Of a stretch of 36,280 bases of DNA, positions 29,219 to 36,280 are shown one piece after another. The stretch spans positions 1 to 36,280 of the forward strand of contig RHBS01000006.1 in the NCBI GenBank assembly GCA_010030895.1. The letters run 5' to 3'. The translations under genes were made by a program, and so were the position numbers. The notes under the pieces were generated by a model. It searched no databases. It saw only the letters and a list, made by a program, of their open reading frames with translations, and was not told the origin of the DNA. The stretch's first letter is position 1, and every line of letters starts with the position of its first letter. This DNA is from Actinomycetota bacterium. GTDB lineage: Bacteria > Actinomycetota > Actinomycetes > Nanopelagicales > Nanopelagicaceae.

Positions 29219-30090
29219 TATTTTTCCTTTCTAAAATCAAGTCCAACATCAAGAATTTGGGCTGAATGTGTAAGTGCACCGACTGCTAAGTAATCAACAC
29301 CTGTATTTGCATACGCTTTTGCATTCTCTAAAGTTAAACCTCCAGAGGCTTCTAATTTAACTGCCCCGCTAGCAATACCGACTGCTTTAGTGCACTGATC
29401 AATACTCATATTATCCAGCATAATCAAATCTGGTTTAAGTAAAATAGCTTCCGATAACTGCTCAAGAGTATCGACTTCAATTTCAACTTTTTTGTCAGGA
29501 AATTTTTGCTTGATCAAAGTAAATGCACTTGTAATACCGCCAGCTGCGACAATGTGGTTATCTTTAATCAATACCGACTCTGACAAGGAATGGCGATGAT
29601 TTAGTCCACCACCCATTCTGACTGCAAACTTCTCTAATTGCCTAAGGCCTGGCGTTGTTTTTCTTGTGTCTCTAACCTTACATTTTGTACCTGAAATCTC
29701 TTTTACCCATCTATTGGTAGTAGTAGAGATACCGCTTAGGTGCGATAGGAAATTAATTGCAGTTCTTTCTGCTAGTAATAACTTTCGGGTATTTGCCTGA
29801 ACTTTAATTAAAACTTTACCACTTGATACATTTGCGCCTTCATCCACAAGAACCTCATAGTGATTAATTCCGCAGTACTCAAGAACTGCGGCTGCAACAT
29901 GTAAGCCACTTATTACTCCTTCACCTCTACAGATAAAATCTGCCGTTGATACTTGTGTATCTAAAATTGTGGCAACGGAAGTAATATCTTCACCACCAGC
30001 TAGATCCTCACTTATTGCCTCTTTTACCTGCTGGAAAATGTGATTTGGTGATAAGCCAATAGCTTTTAAATTATCTCTTAGTTGGTTCAT
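29218..30090 (-). CDS. nadC: Nicotinate-nucleotide pyrophosphorylase (carboxylating)
   Basis: 290 aa; LAERTAINFLSHLSGIST, RDTRKTTPGLRQLEKFAV, GGGLNHRHSLSESVLIKDNH. Confidence 0.96.
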   Translation of the reverse strand: MNQLRDNLKAIGLSPNHIFQQVKEAISEDLAGGEDITSVATILDTQVSTADFICRGEGVISGLHVAAAVLEYCGINHYEVLVDEGANVSSGKVLIKVQANTRKLLLAERTAINFLSHLSGISTTTNRWVKEISGTKCKVRDTRKTTPGLRQLEKFAVRMGGGLNHRHSLSESVLIKDNHIVAAGGITSAFTLIKQKFPDKKVEIEVDTLEQLSEAILLKPDLIMLDNMSIDQCTKAVGIASGAVKLEASGGLTLENAKAYANTGVDYLAVGALTHSAQILDVGLDFRKEK

Positions 30091-31691
30091 TGAATCGGCT
30101 CCAAATCAGATTTCCAATTACCGGACTCATCGATCTCAGTTGTAATTCTACTGAGCCAAGAATCAGAGCTTTGGGGGTAATCACTACGCCAATGCGAGCC
30201 GCGGGATTCTTTTCTAATTAGTGCAGATTGAACGATGGCAGTAGCTAGTAAATGTAAATTGGATGCCTCCCAAGATTCGATTTGTGGTTCTGTGCTAGTT
30301 AATTTTGAAAGCTCATTTAATGTTTGTAGCGTTTTTCGTAGTGAGGATTCAGATCTCATTACTCCGGCTCCTTCACTCATTGAAATTTGAAGTGGTAAAA
30401 CTATTTTTGGATCAAGTAAAGTTGTCTTGCTTTCATAAACTGGTTCCTCTTGCGCAGGTAATTGCTTAGCTAAAGCTGCAGCGATTCGCGTTCCAAATAC
30501 TAAGCCCTCTAAAAGTGAGTTAGATGCAAGTCGATTTGCGCCATGTGCACCAGTACAAGCTGATTCGCCACAGATGTAAAGCCCGGCAACAGATGACTGA
30601 CCATTCAAATCTACCTTAACTCCGCCAGATGCGTAATGTGATGCTGGTGCCACTGGAATCTTTTCCTTAAGCGGATCTATTCCATTAGCCTTACATGAGG
30701 CATAAATAGTTGGAAATCTACTTTGAAAATCTTTGACTCTAGTTGCATCGAGCCAAACAAAGGGTTGACCACTTTGTTGCATTTGATTAAATATTTCTTT
30801 AGAAACTACATCTCTTGGTGCAAGATCTGCTTGAGGATGCTTTCCCACCATAAATTGTTCATTTTTGTGATTTAGTAAAATTGCACCCTCACCTCTGACG
30901 GCTTCGCTAATTAATGGTTGTTGTCCACGATTGGCTAAATCTCGCCATAAAACTGTTGGATGAAATTGTATAAACTCAACATCGGCCACCTTTGCTCCAG
31001 CTCTAAGTGCTAAAGCCACACCATCTCCGGTTGAAACAGCGGGGTTTGTTGTTTGTGAATAAACTTGTCCTAAGCCGCCGGTAGCAACGACAACTGCTCG
31101 CGCCAGAGCACTTCCCACACCATCTCTACTTCCAGCACCAATAACATGAAGAAGTACACCGCATACTCGACCTGTTTTACTTTTCAAAGCATCAATTGCA
31201 AGTGCGTGCTCAATTATTTCAATTCCCTTGTCGCTTTTAACTGCGGTAAGTAAGGCTCGAGATACCTCAGCCCCAGTTGCATCACCACCAGCATGAAGTA
31301 TTCGATCTCGCAAGTGTCCACCCTCGCGAGTTAATGCAATTTCACCCGTTTCAGATTTATCAAAAACAGCTCCTTGGGCAATCAATTTTCGTACAGCCTC
31401 TGGACCTTCCGAAACTAAAACATCTACTGCCTTGCTGTCACATAAGCCAGCACCTGCAATTAAAGTATCTTTCTTATGTTGATCTGGTGTATCTCCCGGT
31501 CCAAGTGCCGCCGCAATTCCACCTTGTGCCCATTTAGTTGAGCCTTCATCAATTCTTGCCTTAGTAACTAGCAATACCGACAAGCCATGAGACCTAAGAT
31601 TTAATGCAGTAGTTAACCCTGCAACTCCTGAACCAATTACAACAACATCGGCTGAGGTACTCCAGCCAGGCTTTCCTGTTAGTAACCTCAT
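30087..31691 (-). CDS. nadB: L-aspartate oxidase
   Basis: 534 aa flavoprotein; VVVIGSGVAGLTTAL, STKWAQGGIAAAL, HASGGVKVDLNGQSSVAGLY, GANRLASNSLLEGLVFG. Confidence 0.96.
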   Translation of the reverse strand: MRLLTGKPGWSTSADVVVIGSGVAGLTTALNLRSHGLSVLLVTKARIDEGSTKWAQGGIAAALGPGDTPDQHKKDTLIAGAGLCDSKAVDVLVSEGPEAVRKLIAQGAVFDKSETGEIALTREGGHLRDRILHAGGDATGAEVSRALLTAVKSDKGIEIIEHALAIDALKSKTGRVCGVLLHVIGAGSRDGVGSALARAVVVATGGLGQVYSQTTNPAVSTGDGVALALRAGAKVADVEFIQFHPTVLWRDLANRGQQPLISEAVRGEGAILLNHKNEQFMVGKHPQADLAPRDVVSKEIFNQMQQSGQPFVWLDATRVKDFQSRFPTIYASCKANGIDPLKEKIPVAPASHYASGGVKVDLNGQSSVAGLYICGESACTGAHGANRLASNSLLEGLVFGTRIAAALAKQLPAQEEPVYESKTTLLDPKIVLPLQISMSEGAGVMRSESSLRKTLQTLNELSKLTSTEPQIESWEASNLHLLATAIVQSALIRKESRGSHWRSDYPQSSDSWLSRITTEIDESGNWKSDLEPIQ

Positions 31692-32476
31692 GATTGTGCT
31701 CGCACGGCCATATTATCGATTAATCTGACCTGGTTAATCCAGCCAGCAATAATTGCACGCTTATTTTGAGTAGTTTTATCAGCCTTAAGAAAAGTATCCG
31801 CATCAATAATCTCTAAATAATCTAATTTAAAATTTGGTTCAGTGCTCAAAATTTTATTCATTTCATCAATAGTTGATTTTTGTAATGCCCTATAAATTAC
31901 TTGTGCAGATTTTTTTTGATTGTCATCTAAAAAAATATTTCTAGATGATAAGGCAAGTCCGTTCGCATCGCGAACTGTGGGCGCAGAAATAATATTTACA
32001 GGTAAATTTAACTCTTTAACCATCTTTCTAATCAAGAATAGCTGTTGATAATCTTTCTCACCAAAGATTGCTGAGTTTGGAGAAGTTAGTTCAAATAATC
32101 TTTTTACAACCGTCAGTACCCCATTAAAATGTTTCGGCCTGGATTTACCCTCGTATAAATCTCCAATTTCTCCAGCCAAAACCTCGCTAACAACTCCGGG
32201 ATAAACCACACTTTCACTCGGAGTGAATACACCATCGGCGCCAGCATTTTCAGCGGTTTTAATATCACGCTCTAGTGATTTCGGATAATTACCTAAATCT
32301 TCTTTACTTTCAAACTGTAACGGGTTAACAAAGATACTCACTAAAACTTTTTTACCATTTAATTTGGCAATTTTTATTAGTGATTCATGCCCAGCATGAA
32401 GAGCTCCCATAGTAGGAACTAATACATCATATTTGTGGCGCCACAAATCCTGATCTGAATAATGTATCTCAATCAT
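31688..32476 (-). CDS. panC: Pantothenate synthetase
   Basis: 262 aa; VPTMGALHAGHESLI, SIFVNPLQF, IFGEKDYQQL, ALSSRN. Confidence 0.96.
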   Translation of the reverse strand: MIEIHYSDQDLWRHKYDVLVPTMGALHAGHESLIKIAKLNGKKVLVSIFVNPLQFESKEDLGNYPKSLERDIKTAENAGADGVFTPSESVVYPGVVSEVLAGEIGDLYEGKSRPKHFNGVLTVVKRLFELTSPNSAIFGEKDYQQLFLIRKMVKELNLPVNIISAPTVRDANGLALSSRNIFLDDNQKKSAQVIYRALQKSTIDEMNKILSTEPNFKLDYLEIIDADTFLKADKTTQNKRAIIAGWINQVRLIDNMAVRAQS

Positions 32477-32525
32477 TGCTCCAGTCCTTTCCGGGTACCG
32501 GGCTAGTGAAAAAGTTTAACGCTTT

Positions 32526-32969
32526 CTACTTAAAGATGCCAATGTTTTTAATTTCACCAATTCCAGGAATTACTGCCTCTGGATCAATAGATAACCATGG
32601 TTTAATCACAAATTCTCTTGAACTTGCCAGAGGATGTGGAAGTTTCAATTTTTGAGTATCACTCACATTCTCACCATAAACTATTAGGTCTAGATCAATA
32701 ATTCTTGGACCCCACTTAACTTCTCTTACTCTTCCCATTTGATTCTCTATCTCAAGAAGCTGATCTAATAATTCTTCTGGCTGTAAATTGGATTCGCCAA
32801 TCGCTATCGCATTCAAATAATCAGGTTGAACTGGGCCTCCGACAGCTTTACTTTCCATATACTTTGAAACAATTAGACCCACTAATAATTCTTCGAGCTT
32901 TGTAACTGCAATATCTAGATTAAGTTTCCTATTTTCTAAATTTGATCCAAGTGCTATAACTGCCTTCAT
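32526..32969 (-). CDS. folK: 2-amino-4-hydroxy-6-hydroxymethyldihydropteridine pyrophosphokinase
   Basis: 147 aa; IALGSNLENR, WGPRIIDLDLIVYG, LPHPLASSREFVIKPW. Confidence 0.95.
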   Translation of the reverse strand: MKAVIALGSNLENRKLNLDIAVTKLEELLVGLIVSKYMESKAVGGPVQPDYLNAIAIGESNLQPEELLDQLLEIENQMGRVREVKWGPRIIDLDLIVYGENVSDTQKLKLPHPLASSREFVIKPWLSIDPEAVIPGIGEIKNIGIFK

Positions 32970-33322
32970 CTTTTAATCTCTACTTGCACAACAATATCTT
33001 TGAAATTGAAGGCGATAGGGGCTTTAGGTTTATGAACTCTTACTACTATATTTGAAACCTTTTTATACTTTCGCAAAATATCTTTGCCAATATTTTCTGC
33101 TAGAGATTCAATCAATAAAACTGGTTTTCCCGTAATATGACCATTAATTATTTCAACAACCTCTGCATAGTTTACTGTTTTACTTAAATCATCATTTAAC
33201 TTCTTCAAATTCATGGCAAGCTCTACATCTACTACAAATTTTTGACCTCTACTTCGTTCCCTCTCTAAAACTCCATGGAAACCTTTCGCTGACACACCAT
33301 TAACAAAAATTTTGTCGTTCAT
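32966..33322 (-). CDS. folB: Dihydroneopterin aldolase
   Basis: 118 aa; GFHGVLERERSRGQKFVVDVEL, VNYAEVVEII, LIESLAENI. Confidence 0.94.
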   Translation of the reverse strand: MNDKIFVNGVSAKGFHGVLERERSRGQKFVVDVELAMNLKKLNDDLSKTVNYAEVVEIINGHITGKPVLLIESLAENIGKDILRKYKKVSNIVVRVHKPKAPIAFNFKDIVVQVEIKR

Positions 33323-34116
33323 TTTCTTAACCTCTCAATTACCGCAATGGCATCCTTATGAGGCTTTACAGTATGGGTTCTAACTGCCCAAACTTTTTGT
33401 CTAGCAAGTTCAGTAGTTAATGCAATAGTTGCAAACTCTCTATCACTAGGATTCTGATTATTAATTAATTCTCCTAAAAATCTTTTTCTAGAAGCTCCAA
33501 TTAATAATGGATAGCCAAGCATTTGCAATCTTTCTATACTTTTAAGTAACTGCCAATTATGTGCACTGTCTTTCGCAAAACCAATTCCTGGATCTAAAAT
33601 AATTTGCTCAGCATTTACTCCCAGATTAATTAAATCAGAAACTCTATTATCTAGCTCTTCTTTAACATCTTTTACTACATCCTCATATATTGCATTTTCT
33701 TGCATCTGTTTGGAGTGACCTCGCCAATGCATAACCACATACTGAATACTTGGATTTGCAGAAATAACACTTGCCATTTTTTCATCTGCTAAGCCACCAC
33801 TTACATCATTTATATATTTAGCACCGGCTGCAATTGCTTCTTTTGCAACCTGTGATCGCATTGTGTCGACACTAATTACAGCACCATCTTTAACTAACTC
33901 AACTACTACCGGAATTACTCTGCTGAGCTCTTCATCCTCGCTAACCCGCTCAGCTCCTGGCCTAGTTGATTCTCCGCCGATATCAATAATGTCCGCACCC
34001 TCAGTAAATAGCCTTCGGCCTTGATTTACTGCATCTTGTTTAGAAAAGTATTTTCCGCCATCTGCAAAAGAATCTGGGGTGATATTCAAAATACCCATAA
34101 CTAAAGTTTGATTCAT
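33319..34116 (-). CDS. folP: Dihydropteroate synthase
   Basis: 265 aa; MGILNITPDSFADGG, DIIDIGGESTRPGA, LDPGIGFAKD, GASRKRFLG. Confidence 0.96.
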   Translation of the reverse strand: MNQTLVMGILNITPDSFADGGKYFSKQDAVNQGRRLFTEGADIIDIGGESTRPGAERVSEDEELSRVIPVVVELVKDGAVISVDTMRSQVAKEAIAAGAKYINDVSGGLADEKMASVISANPSIQYVVMHWRGHSKQMQENAIYEDVVKDVKEELDNRVSDLINLGVNAEQIILDPGIGFAKDSAHNWQLLKSIERLQMLGYPLLIGASRKRFLGELINNQNPSDREFATIALTTELARQKVWAVRTHTVKPHKDAIAVIERLRK

Positions 34117-34118
34117 TT

Positions 34119-34739
34119 TTACCTGGTTTGATTTATTAGAGATATTGCTTCAGCTCTTGTCGTTGGATTTAAAAGTTGTCCACGAACTGCACTGGTAGTT
34201 GTTCTTGCTTGTGATTTTCTAACACCTCTCATTGACATACACAGATGCTCACAATCGATAATCACTATAACTCCGCCTGGTTGCAATATTTCAACTAGCG
34301 CATCTGCGATTTGCGAGGTTAATCTCTCTTGAACCTGTGGGCGGCGAGCATACAAATCAACCAAACGAGCAAGTTTTGAAATTCCAGTTATTCGTCCACT
34401 TTCACCTGGAATGTAACCAATGTGTGCCACCCCATGAAATGGAGTTAAATGATGTTCACAATGCGAAAAGACCTCTATCTCGCGAACAATTACTAACTCT
34501 TTATGACCAATATCAAAAGTCGTAGTCAAAACATCTTCAGGTTTTTGCCATAATCCAGCAAAATTTTCAGCTAAGGCTTTAGCAAATCTTTTTGGCGTAT
34601 CTTTTAAACCATCTCTATTTGGATCCTCACCAAGTGCAATTAATAACTCAGTTACCGCCTGTTCAGCACGCTTTTGGTCGAACTCGCCTTTGGCACCACC
34701 ATCATTTGGCCCCATTGATACCGAGTTGACCTCACTCAT
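34119..34739 (-). CDS. folE: GTP cyclohydrolase I
   Basis: 206 aa; [48 protein letters not shown]. Confidence 0.96.
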   Translation of the reverse strand: MSEVNSVSMGPNDGGAKGEFDQKRAEQAVTELLIALGEDPNRDGLKDTPKRFAKALAENFAGLWQKPEDVLTTTFDIGHKELVIVREIEVFSHCEHHLTPFHGVAHIGYIPGESGRITGISKLARLVDLYARRPQVQERLTSQIADALVEILQPGGVIVIIDCEHLCMSMRGVRKSQARTTTSAVRGQLLNPTTRAEAISLINQTR

Positions 34740-36280
34740 TTACATCCTTTTCACTCTTTTTTGAAGCTGTTTTCTTAACCGGCTTATCATCTTCTACAGT
34801 TTTTACTTTAGCTGAACGAAGTGGAACTGGCGGTTGATTAGAGGGGACCCTGCTTTGTGATCCAGTCCAAGCAGCCCTAGGTTTTACTTTCTTAACCTTC
34901 TTGAATACCACTTCAATTTCTTCTTTGTTTAAAGTTTCTTTTTCTAATAGCAACTCAACAAGTGAATCCAATATCTCTCTATTAGTAACCAAAATATCAA
35001 ATGCTTCTTGATGGGCATTTTCAATAAGTTCTCGTATTTCACTATCGACTATTGCTGCAACATTTTCAGAGTAATCCCTCTGGTGTCCATAATCTCTACC
35101 TAAAAACGGTTGAGAATCTGAAATCCCTAATTTAATTGCACCTAGTTTTTGAGTCATTCCATATTGTGTAACCATAGCTCGGGCAAGGTTTGTAGCCTTT
35201 TCGATATCGTTTGATGCACCAGTTGTTGGATCATGGAAAATTAACTCTTCAGCTGCCCTTCCACCCATCGTGTAAGCGAGCTGATCTAACATTTGATTCC
35301 TAGTAACTGCATATCTATCTTCATCCGGTAACACCATTGTGTAACCAAGCGCCCTACCTCTTGGCATAATTGTTACTTTATGCACTGGGTCAGTATGTGG
35401 AAGCGCATGCGCAACTAATGCATGCCCACCTTCATGATATGCAGTAATTCTTCGCTCTTCTTCGGTCATTAATCTTGAAACTTTTTGTGGTCCAGCCATT
35501 ACACGATCAATTGCTTCATCAATATCGGAATTCTTAATTGTTTTGCGCTCTTCGCGTGCAGCTAGTAATGCTGCTTCATTTAAGACATTTGCTAAATCAG
35601 CACCGGTGAAACCTGGAGTCCGCTTGGCATAATTATTTAAATCAACATCCTTAGTAACCATTTTACCTTTTGCATGCACAGCAAGAATCGCTGCTCTTCC
35701 CTTTAAATCAGGTCGGTCAACAGTTATTTGTCGATCAAATCTACCTGGTCTTAAAAGTGCAGGATCCAAAACATCTGGCCGATTAGTAGCAGCAATTAAA
35801 ATAACCTGACCATTTGCATCAAAACCATCCATCTCAACTAAAAGTTGGTTAAGGGTTTGTTCGCGCTCATCATTACCACCACCAAGTCCAGCTCCACGCT
35901 GGCGGCCAACTGCATCAATTTCATCGATAAAAACAATCGCAGGTGAATTTTGTTTTGCTTGGGCGAATAAATCACGCACTCTTGATGCGCCAACTCCAAC
36001 AAACATCTCAACAAATTCAGATCCGGATATTGAATAAAATGGAACTTTAGCTTCCCCAGCAACAGCTCGCGCTAATAAGGTCTTACCTGTTCCTGGAGGA
36101 CCATACAGCAATACACCTTTTGGAATTTTTGCACCGATTGCTTTGTACTTATCCGGACTAGCAAGAAAATCTTTAATCTCCTTTAGCTCAGCTACAGCTT
36201 CATCGGCACCTGCAACATCGGCAAATGTATTTGATGGAATCTCTTTATTATGTAATTTGGCACGTGATTTTCCAAATGAA
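34732..36280 (-). CDS. ftsH: ATP-dependent zinc metalloprotease FtsH (5' part outside window)
   Basis: [41 protein letters not shown]; frame stays open upstream of the track's Met ([20 protein letters not shown]) to the window edge. Confidence 0.97.
   Translation of the reverse strand, partial: SFGKSRAKLHNKEIPSNTFADVAGADEAVAELKEIKDFLASPDKYKAIGAKIPKGVLLYGPPGTGKTLLARAVAGEAKVPFYSISGSEFVEMFVGVGASRVRDLFAQAKQNSPAIVFIDEIDAVGRQRGAGLGGGNDEREQTLNQLLVEMDGFDANGQVILIAATNRPDVLDPALLRPGRFDRQITVDRPDLKGRAAILAVHAKGKMVTKDVDLNNYAKRTPGFTGADLANVLNEAALLAAREERKTIKNSDIDEAIDRVMAGPQKVSRLMTEEERRITAYHEGGHALVAHALPHTDPVHKVTIMPRGRALGYTMVLPDEDRYAVTRNQMLDQLAYTMGGRAAEELIFHDPTTGASNDIEKATNLARAMVTQYGMTQKLGAIKLGISDSQPFLGRDYGHQRDYSENVAAIVDSEIRELIENAHQEAFDILVTNREILDSLVELLLEKETLNKEEIEVVFKKVKKVKPRAAWTGSQSRVPSNQPPVPLRSAKVKTVEDDKPVKKTASKKSEKDVNE

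Noticed and set aside
32477-32525. Possible regulatory element around GGTACC between panC and folK
   Set aside because: Only a 6-bp palindrome; the region is explained by the panC SD (GGAG) and short spacer.
35838-36062. 74-aa minus-strand ORF in an alternate frame of ftsH
   Set aside because: Alternate frame of the conserved AAA domain; not plausible as a gene.
1-36280. Defence island, prophage, IS element, CRISPR or toxin-antitoxin module
   Set aside because: Every sizeable ORF is assigned to core metabolism, respiration, repair, proteolysis or export; no integrase, transposase, direct-repeat array or tRNA junction was seen.

Overview
The window is a gene-dense, low-GC actinobacterial chromosomal segment. 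I infer a streamlined freshwater acI/Nanopelagicales-like lineage from gene order and base composition; this was not tested. It contains: (i) a menaquinone cluster: menG 5' end, menF, menD, menC, menB, menE, menA; (ii) a System II cytochrome c maturation cluster: ccsA, resB, ccdA, resA-like, plus a histidine phosphatase; (iii) a translationally coupled operon of an XPB-associated/WYL-like protein, an M20 carboxypeptidase and an XPB helicase; (iv) a secreted metalloprotease, the very small bS22 gene (absent from the supplied ORF track), a secreted repeat protein and an apparently 5'-truncated proC; (v) radA converging on clpC; (vi) a long minus-strand cofactor block: ftsH-folE-folP-folB-folK-panC-nadB-nadC-coaX-lysS-argA-clpC. 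I found no tRNA, rRNA, CRISPR array, transposon or phage module. The points most worth a second look are the proC lacking its Rossmann half, the XPB/M20/WYL operon, convergent genes that overlap antisense with no room for terminators, a strong hairpin inside the 3' end of the metalloprotease CDS facing bS22, and a recurring TANNNT hexamer exactly 6 nt upstream of SD-less start codons, which suggests leaderless transcription. No clear, entirely new defence-type system is visible.
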